Positions 8,805-15,443 of a DNA stretch of 24,010 bases are shown piece after piece. Source of the DNA: an uncultured Sediminibacterium sp. (GTDB taxonomy: Bacteria; Bacteroidota; Bacteroidia; Chitinophagales; Chitinophagaceae); contig CALEST010000346.1 of NCBI GenBank assembly GCA_937907555.1, forward strand, positions 1 through 24,010. The letters run 5' to 3'. The notes beneath the pieces are model-generated. The model was given only the letters and a program-made list of their open reading frames with translations, ran no database searches and had not been told where the DNA came from. Numbering within the stretch: the first letter of the stretch is position 1; every line of letters starts with the position of its first letter. Position numbers and translations under genes: made by a program.

Positions 8805-9302
8805 TTGACTCCCCGCAAACTGGTTGTTGGAATTTTACTTGCCATTCAGGCTTTGCCTTTATTGTTATTTGCATTTTTACAATTGCAGAAGCAAAGGGTA
8901 AAACTAGAAATGGAGAAGGCACTTGCATCTGACAAACTGGAAAGATTTGTTTTAGAACGCCATGAATTTACCTGGGTAGAAGAGAGGAGGGAAATGAAGA
9001 TTCGCGGGGTTATGTTCGACGTTGTAGCTTTTACTCAGTTGGCTGATGGTCGTTATCAGGTAGATGGATTAACGGATCACAGGGAACAGGCTATTCACGA
9101 AAAAACCAATCAGCTAATACACCATAAGGGAAAGTTCAAAGATTTTCTAGTTAAGCTCATTGTTATTCAATCTATGGGTGTAGTGCAACAGGGTTTACAA
9201 TTGCCTGTTCATTGGATTTCTCATGTCCGGATTTTTTTTACTGCATCTCAATGGACCAAACATATTTATCTTGATATTATTGTGCCTCCACCAAGGGGTT
9301 GA
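8805..9302 (+). CDS. Small membrane-anchored protein upstream of a TonB receptor, unknown function
   Basis: A 165-residue open frame with an N-terminal membrane anchor (LVVGILLAIQALPLLLFAF, about 6-24), a Lys/Glu-rich linker, a compact segment with FTWVEERREMKIRGVMFDVVAF (read as two halves, about 55-76) and DGRYQVDGLTDHREQAI, then a His-rich region and a C-terminal IIVPPPRG. The start is TTG at 8805, 6 bases after the haem gene stop: the first in-frame ATG (about residue 36) would delete the whole anchor, and a stop lies just upstream. Proteins with a W-E...E...G-M-x-D-V core next to TonB receptors occur in Bacteroidota (memory, not verified). Its stop codon lies within the left arm of the inverted repeat at 9299-9368. 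Confidence 0.7.
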   Translation: MTPRKLVVGILLAIQALPLLLFAFLQLQKQRVKLEMEKALASDKLERFVLERHEFTWVEERREMKIRGVMFDVVAFTQLADGRYQVDGLTDHREQAIHEKTNQLIHHKGKFKDFLVKLIVIQSMGVVQQGLQLPVHWISHVRIFFTASQWTKHIYLDIIVPPPRG

Positions 9303-9368
9303 TTCTATGTAACGTTTTTTTATTGCAACCTAGCTCAGGCTATTTTTTATTATTAAACATAGAATCAA
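9299..9368. repeat. Perfect 12-bp inverted repeat spanning the TonB receptor leader
   Basis: TTGATTCTATGT (9299-9310) and its exact reverse complement ACATAGAATCAA (9357-9368) flank 46 bases. The left arm holds the TGA stop of the upstream gene (9300-9302); the last base of the right arm is the A of the receptor ATG. In read-through mRNA the arms could pair and hide the start codon. The inner sequence is T-rich and contains TATTTTTT (9341-9348), a 7/8 match to the -7 box, with TTG 15 bases upstream. Flanks show no target-site duplication, so a tiny transposon remnant is less likely. Confidence 0.7.
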
Positions 9369-11575
9369 TGATCAAGAGAGTATTGACCATTATTCCTATG
9401 CTGTTTGCTGTATCTATATCAAATGCACAAAACACAAAGGATAGTGTTCAAAACAAAATAACCTTGTTAGATGATGTAATGGTATATTCCAGCCGTTTTG
9501 CTGAAAAGCTAAAACGGGTGGCGCAAACCATTGATATCATTAACAACAAACCACAATTAAATTTTCAGAATAACACAGCGGATGCCATTATTCAGTCGGG
9601 TAAGCTATTTGTTCAAAAAAGTCAGCAAGGAGGGGGAAGTCCCGTTATCAGGGGCTTTGAAGCTAGCAGAATTTTAACCGTGGTGGATGGCGTTAGAATG
9701 AACAATGCCATTTACCGTGCGGGACATTTGCAGAATATTATCACCGTGGATAATATGGTACTGGACCGTATTGAAATTTTATACGGACCTTCTTCTACCT
9801 TATTTGGCAGCGATGCTTTGGGCGGCGTAATCAGCCTGACTACGCGGAATCCGGTTCTGTCGTCAACCAATAAAACAGAAGTGACCGGTTCGGCCACTCT
9901 GCGATATGGTTCAGCCGTTCAGGAGAACAGGGGGAATATTCAATTTAATATTGGAGGGAAAAAATGGGCCTCTTTTACCTCAGTAACCTACGGAAGCTTT
10001 GGCGATTTAATTCAGGGAAACCAACGTTCTGCAGCTTATCCCAATTTTGGTAAAAAGGACTTTTATGTTATTCGTTCTGGCAATACAGATGTCTCTGTTC
10101 CCAATCCTAATCCGAATAAGCAAATTGCTTCAGGGTATAAGCAGGTGGATGTTACGCAGAAATTTTTGTATCAGGCCAGCGACAAAATACAGCATGTATT
10201 TAATCTTCAGTTTTCTAATAGCAGTGATATCCCCAGGTATGACCGTCTTTCCGAAAAAACAGGAAATACGCCTGTATTTGCTGAATGGTATTATGGACCG
10301 CAAATCAGAAATATGGCTGCTTATCAGTTAAGTGCCAAAGAACAGAATGGATTTTTCCAGGACCTGAAACTGACTACCAGTTTTCAGGATATTGAGGAAA
10401 GCAGAATTACCCGAAGATTTCAAAACAACAACAAGGATTTTCGCTGGGAGAGAATTCAGGTATTTGGCGTAAACTTTGATGCCAAACATTATGCAGGCAA
10501 TCATGAACTGCATGTGGGTGCAGAGTCCTATTCTAATTTTCTGCGTTCTACTGCTGAAAGAGTCAATATTGTTTCCGGGAATAAATCCAGAATAACTACC
10601 CGTTATTCGGATGGTCCAACCAGTATGAGTACGCATGCGGTTTTTGCCCAGCATACCTATAAGATTAATCAGCATTTTACCCTGAATCAAGGGCTGAGAT
10701 TCAATTTGGTTCAGTTGAACGCGCAATTTGTTGATACAGGGTTAACCCGCTTTCCTTTTACGAAAGTCAGGCAGGTAAATAAAGCAATCACCGGAAATAT
10801 TGGTGTGGTTTATGCCAGTCCGAATAATCTGCGAGCTGCGCTGGTGTTCAGTACCGGCTTTCGTTCTCCGAATATAGACGATCTGGCTAAAGTGTTTGAT
10901 TCCAGAACAGGCCTGGTGGTTGTGCCCAATTTGCAGATTAAACCTGAATACACTTATAATATTGAAGCGAATGTTCAGCAATACGGGGAGCGCTTCAGTT
11001 TTGGTGCTGCGGTATTTTACACTTCTTTCACCAATGCACTGGTTTTAGACAAGTTTTTATTTAATAACCAGGATAGTATTTTTTACAGTGGGGTTAAAAG
11101 TGCCGTGTATGCATTGCAAAACAAAGCCAAAGCCCATATCTATGGTTTTAGTGTAAATGCATCCTTGCAAATTATGCCGAAGCTAAATGTAGAAGGGGTG
11201 GTTAATATTACAAGGGGACAATTTACCGACGCAGTAAATGGACGTATTCCACTGGATCATGTTCCTCCAACACACGGAAGATTCGCGTTAAAAAAATCCG
11301 GTGAGAAATGGAATGCAGAGTTGTTCGTTTTGTTCAACGGCTGGAAAAGACTTGCCGATTATAATCCCAACGGAGAAGATAACCTGCAATATGCCACACC
11401 CGATGGAATGCCTTCCTGGCATACCGTGAATTTGAGAACAGCATTGCAGATAAAATCTGCTTTGCAGTTTCAGGTTTCGCTGGAGAATATCTTCGATAAA
11501 AATTATCGCTATTTCGCCAGCGGTATCTCTGCTCCGGGCAGAAACCTTTCTCTTAGCCTGAAAGCCAGTTTTTAA
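9368..11575 (+). CDS. TonB-dependent outer membrane receptor (haem/haemoglobin receptor-like)
   Basis: A 735-residue outer membrane receptor. The chosen ATG at 9368 gives a clean signal peptide (MIKRVLTIIPMLFAVSISNAQ). The frame stays open 23 codons further upstream, to a TTG inside the previous gene's end, but that extension would spoil the signal. A TonB-box-like ITLLDDVMVY follows (31-40), then the plug domain (about 50-165) with SPVIRGFEASRILTVVDGVRMNN and RIEILYGPSSTLFGSDALGGVISL, and a beta-barrel with FRSPNIDDL and a terminal aromatic strand ending KASF. It lacks the carboxypeptidase-like N-terminal domain of SusC proteins and has no SusD partner. The plug resembles haem/haemoglobin-type receptors; ligand is inferred weakly, helped by the nearby CxxCH protein. 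Confidence 0.9.
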   Translation: MIKRVLTIIPMLFAVSISNAQNTKDSVQNKITLLDDVMVYSSRFAEKLKRVAQTIDIINNKPQLNFQNNTADAIIQSGKLFVQKSQQGGGSPVIRGFEASRILTVVDGVRMNNAIYRAGHLQNIITVDNMVLDRIEILYGPSSTLFGSDALGGVISLTTRNPVLSSTNKTEVTGSATLRYGSAVQENRGNIQFNIGGKKWASFTSVTYGSFGDLIQGNQRSAAYPNFGKKDFYVIRSGNTDVSVPNPNPNKQIASGYKQVDVTQKFLYQASDKIQHVFNLQFSNSSDIPRYDRLSEKTGNTPVFAEWYYGPQIRNMAAYQLSAKEQNGFFQDLKLTTSFQDIEESRITRRFQNNNKDFRWERIQVFGVNFDAKHYAGNHELHVGAESYSNFLRSTAERVNIVSGNKSRITTRYSDGPTSMSTHAVFAQHTYKINQHFTLNQGLRFNLVQLNAQFVDTGLTRFPFTKVRQVNKAITGNIGVVYASPNNLRAALVFSTGFRSPNIDDLAKVFDSRTGLVVVPNLQIKPEYTYNIEANVQQYGERFSFGAAVFYTSFTNALVLDKFLFNNQDSIFYSGVKSAVYALQNKAKAHIYGFSVNASLQIMPKLNVEGVVNITRGQFTDAVNGRIPLDHVPPTHGRFALKKSGEKWNAELFVLFNGWKRLADYNPNGEDNLQYATPDGMPSWHTVNLRTALQIKSALQFQVSLENIFDKNYRYFASGISAPGRNLSLSLKASF

Positions 11576-11592
11576 TTGGGGGAGTTAAGAGA

Positions 11593-11613
11593 TAACTTAT
11601 AGCATATAAGTTA
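11593..11613. repeat. Perfect 9-bp palindrome between the receptor stop and its terminator
   Basis: TAACTTATA and TATAAGTTA around GCA. It lies 17 bases after the receptor stop and 25 bases before the terminator stem. It could be a 3' mRNA hairpin or a DNA operator for engB; nothing further decides between them. Confidence 0.6.
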
Positions 11614-11638
11614 GATTTAATATGGCTTATCAAAGATT

Positions 11639-11681
11639 AGCCCCTGCCAAACGTTAGTTGGTGGGGGCTTTTGTTTAATTT
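11639..11681 (+). terminator. Rho-independent terminator after the TonB receptor
   Basis: AGCCCCTGCCAA (11639-11650) pairs with TTGGTGGGGGCT (11658-11669), with two G-U pairs, around the loop acgttag. The T-rich TTTTGTTTAATT follows. It lies just before engB (start 11687), so engB must have a promoter within or next to it; TTAATTTG (11675-11682) matches 7 of 8 positions of the -7 box, 4 bases before the engB ATG. Confidence 0.85.
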
Positions 11682-11686
11682 GCAGT

Positions 11687-12313
11687 ATGGAAATTAAAAA
11701 AGCAACTTACCTGATTTCAAATGCGGACTTTAAAGCTTGTCCCAAACCCGATAGACCTGAGTATGCATTTATCGGGCGAAGCAATGTGGGTAAGTCTTCT
11801 TTAATTAATATGCTTTGTAAGAATAATAAGCTGGCAAAAACTTCTTCTGCACCCGGGAAAACCCAGCTGATCAATCACTTTGAAATTGAGAGTTCTCAGA
11901 AACATGCCAAGGGATTTAGCAGATGGTACCTGGTGGATCTGCCTGGTTATGGGTTCGCCAAAATTGCACAGAGCACAAGAAGACGCTGGGAACAGATGAT
12001 TGAAAATTATCTGCGCAAAAGAGAAAACCTGATTAATGTTTTTGTATTAATCGACAGCAGACACGAACCACAGAAAATTGATCTGGAATTCATTAGTCAG
12101 CTGGATAAGTGGCAGATTCCTTTTAGCCTGGTGTTTACCAAAACCGACAAGGAGAAACCAGCTGTAGTTGCCAGAAATATCGAAGCTTTTTTTGCCATCT
12201 TAAGAAGCAGCTGGCAGTTTCTGCCTCAGCATTTTGTAACCAGTGCAGAAAAAAATCTGGGAAGAGATGAGTTGCTCTCTTTTATTGAACAAAAGAATGA
12301 ATCAATTGCCTAA
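11687..12313 (+). CDS. engB: Ribosome biogenesis GTPase EngB (YihA/YsxC)
   Basis: A 208-residue TrmE-Era-EngA-EngB family GTPase needed for assembly of the large ribosomal subunit. G1 is GRSNVGKS (30-37), the G2 region has SSAPGKTQ, G3 is DLPGYG (84-89), G4 is TKTDK (151-155) and G5 is TSAEK (185-189). All motifs are intact and the length is normal. The stop codon region overlaps the 3' end of pabB on the opposite strand by 12 bases. No ribosome binding site is obvious; the putative -7 box 4 bases upstream suggests a very short leader. Confidence 0.96.
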   Translation: MEIKKATYLISNADFKACPKPDRPEYAFIGRSNVGKSSLINMLCKNNKLAKTSSAPGKTQLINHFEIESSQKHAKGFSRWYLVDLPGYGFAKIAQSTRRRWEQMIENYLRKRENLINVFVLIDSRHEPQKIDLEFISQLDKWQIPFSLVFTKTDKEKPAVVARNIEAFFAILRSSWQFLPQHFVTSAEKNLGRDELLSFIEQKNESIA

Positions 12314-13576
12314 AACGCCTTCAATGGCTTTGGCTTTTAATAAACATTCCTGGTATTCCTGTTCCGGGTCACTGTAAATAGTAATGCCACTGCCAACCAG
12401 GTAGCTCAGGTATTTGTTGGCATCGTTGTATAAAATGCTTCTAATAACCACATTGAAGTCAAAGTCCTGATTGGGTTTAATATAACCTACCGCTCCAGAG
12501 AAGATTCCCCTTTCTATGGGTTCATATTGTCTAATCAGTTCCATTACCCTTTTCTTTGGAGCTCCTGTCATACTGCCCATCGGAAAGCCTGAATGAATTA
12601 TTTCTTTCATCCCTTTGCCCGGCAAGAGTTCTCCTGTAATGGTTGAAATCATTTGATGCACCTGAGGAAAACTGTAAATGCCGAATAGTTCTGAAACTTT
12701 AACAGAACCTGCTTTGCAAACCTGGCTTAAATCGTTTCTTACAAGATCCACTACCATCACATTTTCACTTTTGTCTTTTAAGCTGTTGGACAGCTGATCC
12801 CTTAATTGTTTGTCAGCATCCAAATTATTCAGGTCTCTTTTGAGCGTACCCTTAATTGGTTGCGATAACAATTCATTGCCTGCTTTTTTGAGCCATCTTT
12901 CCGGGCTGGCACATAGTAAATGGGCATTCTTTTCCTTGTAATAACAGGAGAAAGGATTGGGCGACAATCGGGTCAGCTGACGGTATACAGCAGCCGGATC
13001 AAGTGTTGTATTTTCCGCAAAGAATTCCTGACAGAAATTAATTTCATAACAGTCACCATCCTGAATATGACTCAATAAATGTTGAATGGTTTGTAAATAA
13101 TCTTCTCCGCTGGTTCTGGGGGTACAATGAATGGAATGCTGCACCCCTTCTTTGATTTTGATATTGCCGATTTCCCTGAAAATGGTTTCCGGATCCCTGG
13201 AATAAGACTCAATAGTGAGTTCCTGATTGCTCAGATGCAGCACATGATCGGGTCTGAAAAAAAAAGCGTCGCTGAATCCTGCAGGATGCGGGATTTGCAT
13301 TCTTAAATTCTGGGGTGTATTGTATTCGTAAGAAAAATGACCAAATAGCCAGTCTTGTTCTTCTTTATAAAAGGCATCAATGGAAGCTGCTGTATTGGCT
13401 CCGCTGATTACCTGCAATGCACCTGCGGCCGCCAGGCAATCCACGGAATGATGAGGTAAGTTGTATTGATGGTTATCTAAAAAAGAGCAAACACCAAATG
13501 GTTGAATCCATTGTAGTATTTGCTCTCTTAAGTTGGGCATTTCATTTACTGAAAATGCCTTTATATTTCTTTTCAA
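12302..13576 (-). CDS. pabB: Aminodeoxychorismate synthase component I
   Basis: Forms 4-amino-4-deoxychorismate from chorismate and ammonia for p-aminobenzoate and folate synthesis. At 424 residues it has the chorismate-utilising enzyme fold with SQPIKGTLKRD: the Lys in PIKGT (Lys242) is typical of PabB, whereas anthranilate synthase (TrpE) has PIAGT. Other motifs are MVVDLVRNDLSQVC, FPQVHQMISTITGEL, FPMGSMTGAPKKRVMELI and RGIFSGAVGYI. A partner PabA/TrpG glutaminase is not in the window. The gene starts 14 bases after the Lys/Asp-rich gene, so the two are probably cotranscribed. A later start at MPNLREQ (residue 13) is possible. Confidence 0.94.
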   Translation of the reverse strand: MKRNIKAFSVNEMPNLREQILQWIQPFGVCSFLDNHQYNLPHHSVDCLAAAGALQVISGANTAASIDAFYKEEQDWLFGHFSYEYNTPQNLRMQIPHPAGFSDAFFFRPDHVLHLSNQELTIESYSRDPETIFREIGNIKIKEGVQHSIHCTPRTSGEDYLQTIQHLLSHIQDGDCYEINFCQEFFAENTTLDPAAVYRQLTRLSPNPFSCYYKEKNAHLLCASPERWLKKAGNELLSQPIKGTLKRDLNNLDADKQLRDQLSNSLKDKSENVMVVDLVRNDLSQVCKAGSVKVSELFGIYSFPQVHQMISTITGELLPGKGMKEIIHSGFPMGSMTGAPKKRVMELIRQYEPIERGIFSGAVGYIKPNQDFDFNVVIRSILYNDANKYLSYLVGSGITIYSDPEQEYQECLLKAKAIEGVLGN

Positions 13577-13590
13577 GAAGGATATATTAA

Positions 13591-14037
13591 TTAGAAATCG
13601 TCGTCTTCATCATCGTCAAAGCCACCGCTCTTGTCGTTGAAAAGATCAAATTCCTTAAAGTCTTCGTCTACTTTAAAATCATCCTCTTCTTCGTCTTTCT
13701 TTTTGCCTCCGGTTGCTTTTTTCCCTTTGCTCTTAGGCAGGTCAAATTCATCGAAGTCAGGATCCCAACTGTCGTCGTCTTCTGAAGCTTCCCAATCGTC
13801 TTCTACGTCTTCTGCTTCGTCATCGATGTCGTCGTCGTCATCAGACTTTTTCTTTGCAGATGATTTACTGCCTGTTTTCTTGGTGGTAGACTTTACCTCC
13901 AGTTCATCATCTTCAAAATCATCATCATCGTCATCATCTTCCTTCTTTTTTGCTTTAGGAGATGGTTTACTTGCCGCTGCTTTAGCCGGCACTTTCGGGG
14001 TGGAGGATTTCTTATCCTTATCAGACTTCGCTGCCAT
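13591..14037 (-). CDS. Low-complexity Lys/Asp block-copolymer-like protein, unknown function
   Basis: A 148-residue protein built of alternating charged blocks: a basic Ala/Lys/Pro N terminus (residues 1-32), runs of Asp (EDDDDDDDFEDDE, about 33-45), a Ser/Lys/Thr linker, another Asp block, a short segment with WEASEDDDSWDPDFDEFDL (two Trp, about 82-100), a Lys/Gly linker, and an Asp/Phe-rich tail ending DDDEDDDF. It is probably disordered, with no signal peptide or membrane segment. The N terminus resembles the composition of the H1-like protein in this window. The opposite strand is open too, but the minus frame has a good promoter and fits the operon with pabB. No function is claimed. Confidence 0.75.
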   Translation of the reverse strand: MAAKSDKDKKSSTPKVPAKAAASKPSPKAKKKEDDDDDDDFEDDELEVKSTTKKTGSKSSAKKKSDDDDDIDDEAEDVEDDWEASEDDDSWDPDFDEFDLPKSKGKKATGGKKKDEEEDDFKVDEDFKEFDLFNDKSGGFDDDEDDDF

Positions 14038-14056
14038 ATTTCTAATAAGATTTAGA

Positions 14057-14073
14057 GCGTAAAATTTGTACGC
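14057..14073. promoter_or_regulatory. Inverted repeat over the predicted transcription start
   Basis: GCGTA (14057-14061) and TACGC (14069-14073) around a 7-base A/T-rich centre. It touches the last base of the -7 box and covers the predicted start of the Lys/Asp-rich gene transcript: a candidate operator or 5' hairpin. Confidence 0.4.
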
Positions 14074-14103
14074 AAAATTATATTAACCAAATAAATTTTT
14101 CAA
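14073..14103 (-). promoter_or_regulatory. Promoter for the Lys/Asp-rich gene and pabB
   Basis: On the minus strand TAATTTTG (plus-strand 14073-14080) is an exact TAnnTTTG -7 box, and TTG (14101-14103) lies 20 bases upstream, the expected Bacteroidota -33/-7 spacing. The start codon is 35 bases downstream. This is the best two-part promoter in the window. Confidence 0.65.
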
Positions 14104-14123
14104 TATCAAATCAAATGCCAAAA

Positions 14124-15386
14124 CTACAGGGGTACAATCTGGTCTCTGCCTGGTCCATTGGAAACAAACTTAACAGGTGCACCTACATAATTGTTGATGA
14201 AATCAATATAAGTATTCATTTCTGCCGGCAAGGCATCCGCTGTCTTAATTTGGGAAGTATCTGTGTTCCATCCCTTAAAAGATTTCAAAACAGGACTGAT
14301 TTTAGCTCTTGAAATCTGGTAAGGAACTTCTTCAGAAATGATGCCATTTACATCGTAGGCGGTACAAACTTCCAATTGATTAAAGCTATCCAAAACATCT
14401 GCCTTGGTCATGATGATTTTGTTTACACCATTAATCATGCAGGTATATTTTAAGGCAACCAAATCAATCCAGCCACAACGTCTTGGTCTGCCGGTGGTTG
14501 CGCCGAATTCGCTTCCTATTTTTCTTAGTTCTTCTCCTGTAGCGTCTTCCAGCTCAGTAGGGAATGGGCCGCTTCCCACTCGGGTACAATACGCTTTGGA
14601 GACACCCATTACATCGTTGATTTTTTTAGGTGATACCCCAAGACCTGTACAAACACCCGCAGAAATGGTATTGGAAGAAGTTACAAACGGGAAGGTTCCG
14701 AAATCAATATCCAACATACTGCCCTGTGCACCTTCGGCCAATACTTTCTTGCCTTTGGTTATTTCATTGTTAATGAAATATTCGCAGTTGATTACATTCA
14801 GGGTCTTCAAAAACTCCAATGCTTCAAAGAATTCATCTTCCCAGCTGGAAATATCTTCTATAAAATGAAAATTGTCCAGTAATTTCTGGTGCTTCAGGCG
14901 AAGCTTAATATATTGACTGGTAAAATTCTTGTCGAGTAAATCACCTACACGCAAAGCATTTCTTCCGGTCTTATCCATGTAAGCAGGTCCAATTCCTTTT
15001 AGGGTAGAACCTATTTTGCTCTCTCCTTTGGATAATTCAGAAGCTTTGTCCAGTGCTCTATGGGTTGGAACAATAATATTAGTACGTTCAGAGATGAACA
15101 GGTTTTTGCGAACATCAATTCCATGGGCAGCCACTGCATCGCACTCTCTTTTCAGCGTTACCGGATCCAGTACAACCCCGCCACCAATGATATTAATTTT
15201 GTTCTGGTGAAAAATTCCGGATGGGATCTGGTGCAATACCATTTTTTTCCCTTCTACATAGAGCGTATGTCCGGCATTCGGACCACCCTGAAAACGGGCT
15301 ACGATATCATAATTCGGTGCAAAATAGTCTACTATTTTACCCTTTCCTTCATCACCCCATTGTAAGCCTAATATTACGTCAACCAT
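14124..15386 (-). CDS. purA: Adenylosuccinate synthetase
   Basis: Catalyses IMP + Asp + GTP to adenylosuccinate, the first step from IMP to AMP. Its 420 residues match the family. N-terminal WGDEGKGKIVD (catalytic Asp12), GGPNAGHT (His40), GIGPAYMDKTGRNALRVGDL, the IMP-binding GAQGSMLDIDFGTFPFVTSSNT, CTRVGSGPFPTEL, the Asp-loop region GATTGRPRRCGWIDLVAL and TKADVLD are all present. It follows rel by 57 bases on the same strand with its own -7 box candidate in the gap. PurA is a known target of ppGpp inhibition in other bacteria, which makes the neighbouring rel gene notable. Confidence 0.97.
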   Translation of the reverse strand: MVDVILGLQWGDEGKGKIVDYFAPNYDIVARFQGGPNAGHTLYVEGKKMVLHQIPSGIFHQNKINIIGGGVVLDPVTLKRECDAVAAHGIDVRKNLFISERTNIIVPTHRALDKASELSKGESKIGSTLKGIGPAYMDKTGRNALRVGDLLDKNFTSQYIKLRLKHQKLLDNFHFIEDISSWEDEFFEALEFLKTLNVINCEYFINNEITKGKKVLAEGAQGSMLDIDFGTFPFVTSSNTISAGVCTGLGVSPKKINDVMGVSKAYCTRVGSGPFPTELEDATGEELRKIGSEFGATTGRPRRCGWIDLVALKYTCMINGVNKIIMTKADVLDSFNQLEVCTAYDVNGIISEEVPYQISRAKISPVLKSFKGWNTDTSQIKTADALPAEMNTYIDFINNYVGAPVKFVSNGPGRDQIVPL

Positions 15387-15404
15387 AGTTTATTTTCTAA
15401 GGGG

Positions 15405-15412
15405 CAAAAATA
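15405..15412 (-). promoter_or_regulatory. -7 box candidate for purA
   Basis: TATTTTTG on the minus strand fits TAnnTTTG exactly and ends 18 bases before the purA ATG. No clear TTG lies 19-21 bases further upstream. Confidence 0.5.
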
Positions 15413-15443
15413 AGGGATAAGAAGAAGAGTAAACAGTAAAACT

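Noticed and set aside
9299..9367. Extension of the TonB receptor to an upstream TTG
   Set aside because: It would add 23 residues before a perfect signal peptide and overlap the previous stop.
9299..9368. 70-bp miniature transposon with 12-bp terminal repeats
   Set aside because: No target-site duplication at the edges and no second copy in the window; a leader hairpin explains its position better.
13631..14062. Ser-rich plus-strand open frame
   Set aside because: Shadow of the Asp/Lys-rich gene caused by GAT/GAC codons read backwards.
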